From: Chlorops oryzae
Taxonomy: Eukaryota > Arthropoda > Insecta > Diptera > Chloropidae
Assembly (NCBI GenBank): GCA_020466095.1
Contig: CM035807.1
Location: 97,273,848 to 97,337,847 of the forward strand
Direction: 5' to 3'
DNA: 64,000 bases
Positions 22,784 through 35,165 of the stretch are shown here, one piece after another. Below the pieces are notes generated by a model, which had not been told where the DNA came from, did not search any database, and was given only the letters and a program-made list of their open reading frames with translations. Position numbers and translations under genes: made by a program. Every line of letters starts with the position of its first letter. The first letter of the stretch is position 1.

Positions 22784-25057
22784 TGTCCTTTTATCATTAC
22801 GAGTTAGAAATAGATAAGTTCCTTATCATTTTCGAAAGCATTGCCTTCCGTTTGCCAACATGTGTACGGCCGGCATTAAACAGATTCTCTTTACTGTCAC
22901 ATACAAGAAATCTATGCATGTCTTCCATAAGAGGCTTGAGGTATTTCAAATCAAGGGTACCACAGTCCTTAACACTCTGAAAAGTTAAAACGGACGTTCA
23001 TAGTTCAAGGATTTACCACGAAGGTAAAAAAAAAATGAAACTGAAAATTATAGAGACCCCTAGTAATTTGTATCGATTTTTCTCATCAAGATATTCGCGA
23101 TTTTTTTGCCTTTAATTAAATACCCATCCTCATTTCTCATCACCCCAGAAAGCCCTGCAGCATAGTTTCAATTCAAGTTCACACTCGTTGGATTGTCAGC
23201 GCCTACCTCGGCGATTTGTTCCGTGGTCCTTAATAAACATAAAATACCAAAGAAACATTGTCCCTCGACTCGACAGCTTAAAATGCGCGCCCTTTCGATG
23301 CGCTTTGTTCACATATTTTTTCTTTTCCTTATTTTTTTTTTTTTTTGAATAATAATTATAATTATTCACGGATTTCGGCAGGGCAATCATAAACGTTCTG
23401 CAAACTCGTAGAGTACTCGCGATGCGGCTGCCTTGAACAGTCTTGCTTGATGATCGCCGGCGGTGCTTGAAATTGGAAAATGCAAATGTAAGCATAAAAA
23501 TAATTTATATCCACTGTTTTGCCGCAAAAGTCAAGAGCTTACATCTTAGTTGAAATTTCGCTGCAACGTACGCGAGCATACATACATAGGTACATACGTT
23601 AAAGTGTTAAGTTCTTTCGTTTTTGTTCGTCTTTGAACGCCGGTAGCAAAGGAGCGTTTAGATTTCTGCCGCTAAGAAATTGAAGTCACTGGCAGCACAG
23701 TAGCCAGTTTAGTTGTCATTCGGTTTCACGCGGTATGGCAAATGAAAATTTTTAGTTGAGATTTATGCTCTGGACGGTCTCTTTTAAGGATATATTTTTT
23801 TTTTTTTTTTTGGGTTTTTGTTGTTTTGTTTTTAGGCTTCTCACTGTACCACTGAATAGCGCTGAACGGGAAAGAGCTGTCTTGGATCCATGTGTAGGAA
23901 AGTGTCTGGAGAAGTTGGACTATTATTGGCTGTCATTATAAATGTCGAAAAGTCACAGAGACAAAGACTTAGACTGCGACCGAGATAGAGATAGAGATAG
24001 GGGGATAGAGAGAGAAGCTCTGCTTCCATAAAGCAGTAAAATGCCGACAGTTACTAGTGTGGAATTTTAATTAAATGTACTACTGTGCGAAATGTTGCTT
24101 TATGGATCGTAATATAGTCTTAATGGCAAACTGAAAAAAGAAAAATGGAAAATCCCCAGTTTAGAGTCAGCAATAAAGTCGGCCAAACAAAAACGAAATG
24201 TCTTAATCTTCCCAGAAATACATATTGGCTTTTTTTTTTTTTTTTTTTTTGCAATTATTTCGTTACTTTTTTCTGCATAATTTTCTCCATTTTCTCGAAT
24301 GTCTTTTTGTATCTTTCCCTCGCTTTCAACTCGCTTATCTCTCCTTTTACATTTATTCAACATAATTACATGGCAACAGCAAGTTAAATGAGTTGAAAAT
24401 TCGCTACAAAGTCGAAAAAGAAATTTAGGGAAATGTACATAATTTCAGCTCCCATGCCATATCCTATCCCGGAAATCCTTTTTCTAACTTTTTTGAAAAT
24501 TTTGTTCTTTCTTCGCAGCGTTTTCATGCAAGGAAATGTTAATTTTCACATAAAACACGCTTTTTACAAGCGGATTATCTAGCATCAACATCCGTTCTCC
24601 TTTCGTTTTTCCCTTTTTGGAGTGCTGCTTTTAGAGCGAGTGATAAAAAAGTTTTAAAATAAATGATATCTCTTGTTGAAGTTACACCCACTAGGAAATG
24701 GTTTCGTTTCGGATCAGTTTTTCTCTGACCTATGCAATTGAGCAAAAAAAAAGCTGTCAATTAAAGTAGTTTCCGATTCTAATAAAAATACTTTTTCGTG
24801 CATTATTTTTAGTGTTTATGTCCTTGGATGACCGAAAAGTGGAACAACTTGGGTTCCAATAATGGGAAAACAAAGAAAAATAGAAAAAGAAACAGACGTA
24901 TACGTAATGTTACGGCGTACACCGCGACACGAGAATTTTATATACAGGGTGTCCAGGCAACTTTGTGCATAATTTTAATATGCGATATCTTATGTCAAGG
25001 GCTATGCTTTTTGTTCTTGAAGCACTTGTCTAAAAGATACCGTTATTGTGTTATAGC
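22784..25057. other. Non-coding stretch
   Basis: No gene seen. T-rich runs lie near 23330, 23795 and 24230, and a GATAGA-type run at 23979-24010. A frame of 137 codons at 24828-25241 runs through non-repetitive and repeat sequence alike and is judged fortuitous. Confidence 0.5.
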
Positions 25058-25296
25058 TACGGTGACCATAATATCTCTTTTTAGCAGAGATGTTCTATCT
25101 TTTAGGAGCTCGTTCTGCATATGTTTTTTTTTTTTTAGTGAAAATGGCGAAAATGTCCAAATTCGATCGTCATTATCCTTGGACCGATTGAAAGGTTCGT
25201 TCTATGACAACCTCGTAAAAGAGTTAAATAAACTAAGTTGAAGACTAAAAAAATATTTTTGTTCTGTTTTTTCAATTTCAATTTATGGTCACCGTC
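25058..25296. mobile_element. Inverted-repeat element (ACGGTGACCATA ends)
   Basis: ACGGTGACCATA at 25059-25070 is mirrored exactly by TATGGTCACCGT at 25284-25295. The interior of about 210 bp has no coding signal. Short perfect termini of this kind fit a decayed DNA-transposon MITE. No convincing target duplication is seen. Confidence 0.5.
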
Positions 25297-26711
25297 TAGT
25301 CTCTTCCGCAGGGGAAATCATTTATGATTTACGGGCTTGGCAAACCCGCGGACCCTAGCCAAATGTCCACCAATACATGAATCGGGTATGGGGTCAAATT
25401 GGAAGTGCAGAAACCTTTTGGGGAATGTGCGCAGGGCTAACCATACGACCTGAAATTAGTGTTGGTGTGGTTCATCTTTCTTATCTAAAACAAACTTTTA
25501 GCCTTAAACTTGGACCAAATTATTCTTGTTCCATTTTTAGCCACAAGTATGAAAAATGAAGAACAAAATTTGGATTACAATCCATGACCAAACCGAGTCA
25601 TCCCTTTACCTGATGGGGCACGTTTTTTTTTACAGCTTTTGATCCTTACAAATGGCAACGAACCAGGAAAACTTTACAACTCAACAGCGAACAAGAGATG
25701 TGAGTAAATTCCTTTTGCTGCGTCTAAATATCCAAGGATGTCTGTATTCGTGAGTGTATCTGTTGTGTGTGTGTGTGTGTGTGTATTCTGGCCAACGATA
25801 ATTTTCACACAAACATGCACACATAAAAGGAATAAGCCGAATTGTTGGTAATTTGTAAAAGAGCGCGTCGAAAAGTTTGTGGCATGAAAATGTGCACAAA
25901 AATGTAAAATCGTTGAACGCTTTTGTTATTTTCCTTTTTCGTATATAAAAACATCTAAAAACGGACGGAAAAGGACGAACTTTATTCCGTAAATCTTATC
26001 TGTGTGAATAAATGTCTGTGTGTGTGTTTCATCATCGCGCATATCTTAAAAGCCCATTTTTAACGACCATTTCATGAGCGACCGAACGAACAAAGGAACC
26101 CGCAGCCGGGGAAAAAAGTCCTTGTATCTGTGCTGATATATCCGAGGGGGTGTTTGAAAAATTCCAAAAAAAAAAATAAGGACGAAAAAACGAAAAACAA
26201 CAACAAACAGTGCCCCGAGTAGGGATTTGTTGAAACTTTGCTTTTTGTGTTGTCTCCCCCATCCATGGGAACGGGAAACGGAAAAGGATTGCTGAAATGA
26301 AAATACTTTTAAGAAGATTCGACGGCACCGTGAATCATTTTAATCTAAAGGGTGGATGAGTTTTAAAATTTTAAACATTTTTGGATATTTTTTCTTCTCT
26401 TCTCTCTCTCTCTCTCTCTCTCCAACCCTGTGATGAAGTATTTACAGCGCTAAGCCTTAAGGGAGCTACAAAAAAGAATGCTCGCGTGTGTGGTATAAGC
26501 TCAATTTGAAACGCTACATGAATCGGTATTGGGATCTAAAGAATCATTTGAAGGATTTATGTATCAACGCTTTAAAAAGCTAAATAGATAAAGCGACTTT
26601 AATTGGCTGCGAGTGGCTGAAATCCTTTGCGTTGATTTCCATACAATTTGTAAATTGGAGTTTTCAATGAATTATTGAAATCACTTTTTTGTTATAAGTG
26701 TAAACGTGTGA
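25297..26711. other. Non-coding stretch with GT and CT microsatellites
   Basis: (GT)n at 25764-25785 and (CT)n at 26395-26422. No gene seen. Confidence 0.6.
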
Positions 26712-26719
26712 GATACGAC

Positions 26720-27463
26720 TAGGGTTGCCAACTTTCTAAGGGCAAATTAAAGTATAAGTTTATTTAATAATTAAAAAATAAAGTATTTTATTAAAAAATA
26801 AAGTATTTTTAAATTCATCCTTATATTAATTAAAAAAACAGAACATAGCAAATATTTAATAACATATAGAAATAAATAATATGCTTTCATACTACCATCA
26901 ATTCAATTTAAATTATATCTCACACCGAAGTACTAGTAACTTACTGGTAGTTAGTACACTTTTGTTCTTAAATATACACTTTTTAATGCTTGCAGAACAT
27001 TGTAGTTGGTCTATGATTTGTTTCACCTTTTTAAAATTATAATTAACTATGTATTTTAATAGTTAAGTATGTGCTTAAGTTGCAAAAATTGCGATTTTTG
27101 TGATTGAGCATGTAGTCAATTTCAAAACTGTCGAAACTCTTTATAATGAATTTAAATGGACCTGAAAAATAAAATCGTCGATGAGAAAATTTGGTGTTAG
27201 GAGAAAAAAAGCAATATAATGTATCGAAAAAGTCTTGAGGTTCGCTATAGAGAGAAATTTGTTTTAGAAGAGGTCGTTATAGAGAGTGTCGACTGTATTT
27301 ATTTAGTTCAATAAACTACATGATGTATGTTTGGTAAAAACTGCCGTATATATTAAAAATAAAGTATTTCAGGATACTTTATTGTTCCATTAAGGTATAA
27401 AGTACTTATATCGATCAGAAATAAAGTAGGATACTATATTATATAGTATGGCTGGCAACCCTA
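26720..27463. mobile_element. Non-autonomous hAT element with 8-bp TSD
   Basis: The termini are TAGGGTTGCCA on the left and TAGGGTTGCCAG on the right (reverse complement). They are flanked by perfect copies of GATACGAC at 26712-26719 and 27464-27471. The subterminal DNA repeats AATAAAGTATTT-like words several times at both ends, a likely transposase-binding array. The 744-bp body has no transposase frame and contains a second element at 27128-27295. Confidence 0.9.
27128..27295 (-). mobile_element. pogo/Tigger-like MITE, copy 2 (nested)
   Basis: The right end, reverse complemented, reads CAGTCGACACTCTCTATAAC. The left end reads CTGTCGAAACTCTTTATAAT. The interior shares AATTTCTCTCTATAGCGA with copy 1 at 11904-12056 on the opposite strand. 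It lies inside the hAT element at 26720-27463, so it is probably the younger of the two insertions unless it was carried along. Confidence 0.65.
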
Positions 27464-27799
27464 GATACGACGGCTAGCTCGAAAATCTACTTTTGATCTA
27501 GATTACTCTAAGGAAAAGGAAAAAGAATCTCCTAGAGTCGTAATAAACTATCATATCATTCGAACGTGTTCGTGATTGTATATAGTTTCGACAAGTTTAA
27601 GCATCGTTTTCCATTTTTCTATTTTAGCACGTTTTAACCCATCTAATAAGATCATTCAAAAAAAAATGTTTTAGCAGCTTAATTTAATCGATTTCGTATA
27701 AAAGAAGCCTAAAAGGCTTTTATCGAAACATAAGATTCGTACACCTATACTTATCTATCGTGCGAGTATTAACCTTAATGGCTTAATTAGCTTAAGGCA

Positions 27800-28305
27800 T
27801 TATGCATGATCTCATAGCGATACCCCAAAAAAGCGATACGTTTTTTTTTAAAAACGCCACTCTGCCACGCCCACTTTTCCAGTTTTTGGAAATCATATTA
27901 CTTGCCATTAAAAATGTTCAAATATCAATTTCCATCAAAATATCTTGAAAAATTTCGATTTTAGAGCAGTTTTTGTGATTTTCGTAACAGACCCAAGTAC
28001 TGGAGGTACCCCTAAAAATTTTCCGATCGGGTCCATTCTCGAACTTGTTCTTACTCATGTCCCCGTGAGCACGTATACCAAATATCGTCAAGATAGCTCA
28101 ACTCCTTTGATAGAAAAACTGTATACAGACAGACGGACGGACAGACAGACGAACATGGCTATATCGATTCTCCTGGTGACGCTGATAATTTCCATATATA
28201 CATTTTGTATGGTCTATCTGACTGGTTCTGTGTGTTACACACAACCACACAAACACATTACTTATACCCTCGACACAGAGTGTGTCGGGTATAAAAACTC
28301 ATTGA
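27800..28305 (+). mobile_element. Dispersed dipteran repeat with terminal hairpin, copy 1
   Basis: Contains CCACGCCCACTTTTCC, then a segment shared with 60950-61230 (TTCTCGAAC.TGTTCTTACTC and GATAGCTC.ACTCCTT), then a GACAGACGGACGGACAG-type run and ATGGCTATATCGATTC. It ends with a hairpin that pairs TATACCCTCGACACA with TGTGTCGGGTATA. Similar modules ending in a TATACCC hairpin are widespread transposon-derived sequence in fly genomes. I cannot assign the superfamily. A 122-codon open frame across it is incidental. Confidence 0.6.
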
Positions 28306-30067
28306 CGATATAAAGTGTTAATTTGAGAAGTTCACTTTCACGATCGAACAAAAAATCGACGAGAAATATTTAGATGTCTTTCGAATGATATTTTGTGTTG
28401 AGAAAACTCCGACTCATTAACGAACGATTACACCCAACGACACATTTTTGATCATTTATATGCAAACAAAGAGCACAAATCCCATCGAAAACCAAAATTT
28501 TAGTATCTTTTAAAAAGTAACTAAAGCCCGAACACCAATGAAGATCGATGGAAAGAGAAGATATGTCAAAATATTATGCCAGCACAACAATCAACGGACT
28601 TTGACAGTCCATATGACTGTCATTCTGTCACAATTCTGTGTGCGTGTGTGTTCCCACTGTAATTCTAAGGCACAAAATCTCGAGTAGAAAGGGGGTACCA
28701 AAAAAAAAAAAAAAAGAATCAGAAGAGTTGACACAATGGACCTAATGCATGGGGTTATTAGAGAACCTAATGAACGGATTATATCAATAGGAAATACTCT
28801 TATTTATACATTTTCTTTCGTATACTTTTTCAATTCTAAAGAACACAAATAACACACATCGCAACACGGCTAAAAGCATATTCGAAGCTCTCTCTCTCTC
28901 TCTCTCTTTCTATCGCGTGGTATCTCATGCCGTCCAGCGATAAACTATGATATTTTAATGATTTCAACAAAGCGGTCAATGTGATGTGATATCGACAGAT
29001 CGTATTGTATGGTAAAATCAGATCACATCAACGGGACAATAGAGAATCTCAGGTGCCCGATTCATTGTCACTCCTCATTTGAATGGCTCGATACCTCGAT
29101 AGAAAACGATGTGATCCCATGTGATGTGATCCGAATACGGTGCGGTGCGATGCGATGCGATACAAATACGAGTATATGTTCCTGTTATGCCAACAATCAT
29201 GGTGGCTTTCCAATAACAATTTAAATAATGCTTATAGCGGCTCTTAGAAATGGGTTTTAATTTTCAAAGTTATGTTCGTTTAATTCGTGCATCCGCTCTA
29301 TAATCTAAACTGGCACAATGAACAACGATAGTGAAACGTTTAAACATGTTCCGCTCTTTTTTTTTCATATTTTGTTTTTTCTTAAATCTATTTTCCTTAT
29401 TTTCTCTTTCCTCTTTTCGAATACGAATGCGTTTTGATCCATTCAACATGAATGCTCACAATAAAGCACATCATAAACAGCGTATCTTATCGCTGGACAG
29501 TTAGGCCAGGCCGTTGATAAGTTAGACACTTGAGCCCCCCATTCGTTGTGACTTTGTGGTAGAAATCCAACTCAATGCGCTTGCAAAATTATTCTTCAGT
29601 TTTCAAAGTCAAGCTAAAACGCTCAGCCTCTTTGGTGTAACAAGTTTTTATGCAAAAAAAAAAAAAAAAAAAATTACTCCATAAACTTGTAAATTACTCA
29701 TTTCCGTGAAAAATTATGCCTTGTTGTTATTGCTATAAAATTAGCCTCGTAGGTTGTGTACATGAGCATGGACGCTAGCTGTGACTGCAATGAACACGCA
29801 GTATGAACTGTAATTTTATATTAATTATTATATCACTATATCATAGTGATTGCTATTTGCGTTGAGAGTGTTAAGTGAGAGTTCAACGTTAACAGATGCT
29901 AAGATTTAATGAAAACTCTTGTTTTCAGTGGGCGTCTTTTTTTGTTTTGAATGTTTCTGTCCTTGAGATGGAACGTCAGTCTCAATCTCAATGTCAATCT
30001 CAAGAATCGAGCAAGAATCTCAAGAGACTGGAAGAAATCGTTATGGGGAAAGAAAAGCGACATGAAA
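28306..30067. other. Non-coding stretch
   Basis: No gene seen. (CT)n at 28888-28908, GATGTGATC and GCGATGCGAT-type short repeats at 29108-29162, a hairpin ATCACTAT...ATAGTGAT at about 29832-29850, and CAATCTCA-type repeats at 29972-30024. Confidence 0.5.
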
Positions 30068-30075
30068 CTGTAAAT

Positions 30076-30265
30076 CAGTGGTTCTAAAACTTTTTATTAT
30101 GAAGGACCACCTAACGTTTTTTTTTTGATTTTTATGGACCACGAAGATTTTCCAGTATTTTATGTTAAATTCGTTTAACTTAGTGAATCCATCGTAGATG
30201 AAACATTTTTGGTTAATTTTTTTTTGTTACCGGGGACCAGCAGCGGCCCTGTGGTTACCACACTG
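30076..30265. mobile_element. Charlie-type hAT MITE, 190 bp
   Basis: The left end CAGTGGTTCTAAAACTTTTT has the Charlie-type hAT form. The right end, reverse complemented, begins CAGTGTGGTAACC. The flanking octamers CTGTAAAT (30068-30075) and CTGTAGAC (30266-30273) agree at 6 of 8 bases, fitting an old 8-bp duplication. It includes two GGACCAC words and no coding sequence. Confidence 0.65.
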
Positions 30266-30534
30266 CTGTAGACAAAAATTGGCCATAAATAAATTCGTTC
30301 CTAGTGTCTTTAACAGTGTAGGAGAGACTCTCAGCTGTTTGTCAAATCGGAAAGTCTCTGTTTCAAGTGAATAGATCCTTTAATTCTACGTTTGTATAGC
30401 TACTATTAATGAAGAGAATACAATTTTCTCAGTTTTGACTATCAGTCCATCTCTCGGATCTCTCCCATAATGTTATAATCTAATGCAATAGAGGTGATAG
30501 CCAAGGATGTAAGCCTTACCTTCTCTTTTCCTAC

Positions 30535-30755
30535 TCCAGGAAGCTCACCGCGAAATAAATTTAATCTGGTTGCCACCATGAAGGTTGACACACTTCGGCC
30601 TCATGGGCTCTTTGTGATTCCACGAAAGATGATAAACCAAAGAAGAAACCGAAAAACTAAACAACATACACGACCTCAGCTGGGAGTCGAACCAAGGGTC
30701 TCTCGGTTCGTCAATGGGCATCTCAGCAAACTACGGCACAGAGGCCGACAATAAC
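30535..30755 (-). mobile_element. tRNA-derived SINE, copy 2
   Basis: On the minus strand the head has a perfect RNA polymerase III B box, GGTTCGACTCC (complement of 30683-30693), preceded at tRNA-like distance by an A-box-like GTAGTTTGCTGAGATG. The body downstream matches the copy at 22095-22245: CCCAGCT.AGGTCGTG, CGTGGAATCAC.AAGAG, AAGTGTGTC and ATGGTGGCA. There is no cloverleaf-complete tRNA, so this is not a tRNA gene. The + strand 86-codon frame here is a shadow of the repeat. Confidence 0.7.
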
Positions 30756-30922
30756 TCCCTAAACTCGTGAAAAATTTTGAACGGTAAATTTCCAATATTT
30801 GAAGCATTCAAAGTTTGAGTTGATTAAAACGTTACCAGGTTATTTATTGTATGAGATCTCTTGTGTCTAGGTTTGTAAGATACATTTCTATAAATCTACA
30901 CCCTTCATAAAATCCAAAGTAA

Positions 30923-31063
30923 GGGGCTCTCTCCAGTTCTGTCAGAAATGAATCAGAAATGAAAAACTTCATATAAAAAAACGATTCAAAAAATTTCTGA
31001 TTCATTTCTGAAGCGTTTTTTTTTTTGTAGTTCTTCATTTCTGACAGAACTGGAGAGAGCCCC
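30923..31063. mobile_element. PIF/Harbinger-like MITE, 141 bp, TAA duplication
   Basis: The termini are near-perfect inverted repeats of about 30 bp beginning GGGGCTCTCTCCAGTTCTGT. TAA flanks both ends (30920-30922 and 31064-31066). TIRs starting with G runs plus a 3-bp TWA duplication are the signature of PIF/Harbinger elements. A second inverted pair around TGATTCATTTCTGA lies inside. Arm identity is high, so the copy is relatively young. Non-coding. Confidence 0.85.
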
Positions 31064-31066
31064 TAA

Positions 31067-33613
31067 GAGAACTCAATTTCAGCCCTGTAAATAAAGCGAC
31101 GGAAAGACGGAGTGAGAAGATATTAGAGTAATTTCTTCCAAAGTAGTACTTTATGGAATTGATCACCTTATATTGATTGGTTTGAATTATCCTCAAGGTA
31201 TCTAAATTTCTGTATGGGACAAGGAGCATTTTACAATCTGAGGAGGTTGTTTTTGTAATACACAAAGAGGTCTTGAAGAATTAATTTTTTCCCGTTCCTA
31301 AATGAATCTCGAAGGGTCTATCCAAATTCCTTCTACTGTAAATACCCACATATATTTTACGGCCTTCAAAAGCTTTTAGAAAGAACTTGTGAGAACTATA
31401 ATTTTCGATTTTTTTCCCTCTAACTTTCTTATGTTTTATATATTAACAAAGTCCTCTGCTTGTGATTTTGCATGTCTTCATTACTTTAGTTGTTACTAAG
31501 AGTGTACCTGAGGGCATATTTTACAATAAACAGGCCCATGTAGGCGCGATAATTGCGCATTTAATTGTGTTGCAATCATTTTGCGCCACTTGCTAGCGTG
31601 AATTTTCACGCCAACGTTCATTAATGCAAAGAAGAATTATTAAAGTATTTTAATTGCCAATTTTATTTTTTGCTAAATGCTTTTTTACGTTCACCTTTTT
31701 TTGTTGCTATTAATGAAAAAAAAAAAAGATTAAAAAATTTCAACAGCTGTTAAATTAGCTCAGCACTTCAGTGGACGCATATTCTGCAGGCTTGACGTTC
31801 GACTGACAGTTGGTAATCTGTGGCATGTTGGCAATTTTGATGATGTTCTCTACGTGTCGGATGCTTCGAAATCGTGCTGCACGGTGGATGAAATGAATGC
31901 GCGAGTTCATTCAGTAGAATGTGGTGGTATTTTCAGGGCGGCGAAGACTAGACAAAAACAAAAATAACATGTTTTATCTTGAAGGCATGAACTAAAGTCT
32001 GGGCGTTGACGTTGTGGCAGTTGATATATTCATTAATGACCATTTGCCTGTACGCGCAAATTTCCAAATCAAATTAACGCTTAAATTGTAGTAGCCGCGA
32101 AACTGGTCAATCAAGTGCGCATGCGTACCTACTTATAATGACTCAGAGGATAAAAAGAGAAGCGCTAAGAAATCGATACCGAATTCGAAAAACGGAAATG
32201 CACCGATGCCGATATGGCATTGATCGCGCTTAGTTAGTCATTTGAAAAATCGAATTTACCGCACAAAAAGTTTATACTTATTTTTGTTTTTATTCGCATT
32301 TTTGTATTTGTATTTGTATTCTTCTCGTCGTCTTCGAACGTCCTTAAGGTGTGCCTCGAGTATCAGTCAATATGAAGAAGCCACCTGCTGTGCCGTTCTT
32401 AAGACACTGTAATCCCCGCTCATGAAAAAGAGGTTCAAATGAGTCGAGGGATCCCATAAAAAGCGTATGTAAACGATGTGTTTGTTAAAGCATTCATAAA
32501 TGGCACTGCTGTGGCTGTAGGCATCAGTAGCTTATTCAATACACGCCAGCAACTAAGTCCCATGACGATGACGGTCATTTTAAGGCATCTCTTCCTCTCT
32601 TTCTCTGGTAGGTAGGTACATATACAAAAGACAATGAATAAAGCATAAGTCAAACAAAATATTAATAAGAGATACAGAGAGTTCTTAACTTACAGTGCAC
32701 TCAAACAAAAAACATCCAAAAATAATAAGAATATTAATACTTGATTCTTTTATCGGGAACTTTGCGATCGAAACGTTTTCCATAATTAATTTCAATTGAA
32801 TTCTAAAGTCTTATTCCGACGAGTCAGCTCAACATTTTTTTTTTTTTTTTGCAGTGTATTGCAAGCTTGTGCAATACAAAATTTTAGCCCGAGTGTTTTT
32901 TCATTTTTATTTTCAAGTTTGAACGTCTTACGAAAATGAAACAACCAACACTGCAGGCGGTCAACATGTTGCATTCCAAGTCGAACCAAGTCCATCAACA
33001 CTCCCCACACGGGAGACGCACAGATATTAAATTTTTATAAAAAAAAAAACAAACAAACACAAAAAAAAAAGGAGAAGACAAAAAAAGAATCTCATTTCTT
33101 TACTTAGGTACACGAATTTTCAGTGCAACAATAAAAACGTCAAATGACTTGCGCGAAATTATGAACGATCATTAGCATGAGGATCCTGTGGACCGACGTG
33201 CAATTTGCTAAAGGCACTGTCTCCCTTCGGGCCACAAACGAATGTGTTGACAGCGTATTAATGTGCTGCGATATATTCACAGATCGACGTCTGGAATGAG
33301 GTGAAGCAGATTAAGCTTAACGACAACAAAACATAGCCATGAGCTTCGACGATCGACGATCTTTTCACTTCTTTTTCTTTTCCACTTCACAAATATTCGT
33401 ATGCAAAAGATGAGCTTAAAAATAAAGCAGCTCGAAGACAGCATCTGCGGCAGTCAGCAAGCTTAAGTTTAGACTTCATGTCGTCTTTATTTTTTCTTTC
33501 CTCTCTTTCTTTTTTTCTCTCCCTAACTTATGAGGTGTGCTTTTGAAGGGGGTTTTTTTTTTCAAGGTGTGATCTGAAATTGATCCACAAATTTATTTTC
33601 TCTAACAATTTGA
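31067..33613. other. Non-coding stretch
   Basis: No gene seen. T or A runs near 32835 and 33045, and a short TTTGTAT tandem at 32302-32322. Open frames of 60-80 codons lack any domain. Confidence 0.5.
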
Positions 33614-33621
33614 ACTCCAGG

Positions 33622-33769
33622 CAGGCCCGTAGAGAGAAATTCCGGGGTCCTCACAGAAGTGCACGACAAAAAAAAAAAAAAACCAAATTCCCATGCCAAT
33701 GGTGGGCCCCCTAAGAAAGCCGGGCCCGGGGGGAAATCCTCCTTTTCCACTCCCCTCTCTACAGGCCTG
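33622..33769. mobile_element. hAT MITE, 148 bp, near-perfect 8-bp TSD
   Basis: The ends are CAGGCCCGTAGAGAG on the left and CAGGCCTGTAGAGAG on the right (reverse complement). The flanking octamers ACTCCAGG (33614-33621) and ACTCCAGA (33770-33777) match at 7 of 8 bases. An A-run and a GC-rich GGGCCCGGGGGG segment lie inside. Two minus-strand open frames over it are shadows. Confidence 0.8.
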
Positions 33770-33777
33770 ACTCCAGA

Positions 33778-34903
33778 AAAGGGTATAGTCGAAACTGCGA
33801 TCCCCTTTCAAATTTTTTAAATAAATAGGTGCTATCTAAAAACACTGTACACACCGAATTTTAGGTTCCTATTGCGCAGTGTCCTTGAATCCCTCTTTTT
33901 ACTAAGCCCTTTTTCAAAATTTTATATTCGAATATTAATTAAGATAGAAAAATGAAAATAATGGCAACTGGTAAAACAGGGAACCCATACAAATTTTTTT
34001 CTTTTTTGTACACAGAGAAAAATTTTTCATTAAAAGGAATTAGAATTGGAAAATGTTTTAAGTGCATTCCCGATTTAAAAATATTTTAAAAATAACCCTG
34101 AATATTACGTTTCAATACCAAAATTTATCAAAATCAAAAGGTAGCTTTCTGAGCTTTTAACAAAGACGAAAGTGCACATATTTTGTACCTATCCTGAAAC
34201 GGCAAGACGTCTTCAAACTCAACCGACTCAAAGAGAAAAATAATAATAATGAAAGAAAAGAAAAGAATTCGTTTTGCGACAGACCCAATTAAAATTGTTA
34301 ACACTTTTGCATGATTAATTTCCAAATCATAGCTCGTCAAGACATGTCGTGCTTGCCAAGAAAATTATGAGCACATTCTCAAGTGAGAAATGTCGAAGAA
34401 AACAAAAAGAAAAGCGAAAATATATATATATATTTCTGTTGAGTTCCGAGAATTAATTGTTGTGGTAAAACTGGCAATATCACAGATCATTATATGCTGT
34501 TTTTTGAAAATACTGCTAGCTGAGTATGGAGGGGCATTTTGACAGAAATAGAGCAAAATGTTTATCTTTTCGCTCTTGGTCGTATGATGGATTCATATTT
34601 TTTTTTTTGTTTTCTGATCGTTGTTTTAAGAGTATATCCACGCGTATCACGCTCAGAGGATCAGAGGACCGACAAGAAACATTTTAATAATTTTCTTTAC
34701 GGGTGCGAATGACATTGTTGATTATGTTGTCACAAGAAATCATATTTCATTTCTGACTATGACGTTCTAAATTTGTTTGTTTGTTTTTTTTTTTAAACGA
34801 ATCGTCTGCACAGTCATTAAAATTTGAGTCTCCAAAAATAGAACTAATCATTAAGAATATCCCAGTCTGAGGATTCATTTCAAACCTATTTTGGTTTTAA
34901 AAA
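33778..34903. other. Non-coding stretch
   Basis: No gene seen. (TA)n at 34418-34434 and a T run near 34594. Confidence 0.5.
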
Positions 34904-34907
34904 TTAA

Positions 34908-35165
34908 CTCTCTTATTCATAATCGAATTTTAAATCTAAAACATTGTTTAAATTTCAAATTTTCATACAAAAACTGAATTTAAACAATAGGCCTATTCAC
35001 GAGACCGTGGTATTGTGGTAAAAGTGAAAAAGTTGAAGATTTTTCAATACAAGTTGTTGTTGGAAGCTGAACTAAATTTTTACACTTTTACACTTTTGCC
35101 ACGATACCACGGTCTCGTGAGTAGGCCTATAGTTTTGAATTAAAAAATTTATCATGAATAAGGGG
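34908..35165. mobile_element. piggyBac-like MITE, 258 bp, TTAA duplication
   Basis: TTAA flanks both ends (34904-34907 and 35166-35169). The right terminus, reverse complemented, begins CCCCTTATTCATGAT, and the left begins CTCTCTTATTCATAAT. An inner inverted pair of about 30 bp, TAGGCCTA.TCACGAGACCG, starts at 34988 and ends at 35129. A TTAA duplication with C-rich ends is the hallmark of piggyBac. The left arm carries about 40 extra bases, so the arms are unequal. Non-coding. Confidence 0.8.

Noticed and set aside
24828..25241. 137-codon + strand frame
   Set aside because: It starts in basic low-complexity sequence, crosses a T run and enters an inverted-repeat element. It has no recognisable family.
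29108..29162. GATGTGATC/GCGATGCGAT repeats as a regulatory array
   Set aside because: Short and irregular, and best read as simple-sequence slippage.
30683..30752. tRNA gene suggested by the B box
   Set aside because: No complete cloverleaf or acceptor stem. The sequence continues into a body shared with another copy, so it is a SINE head.
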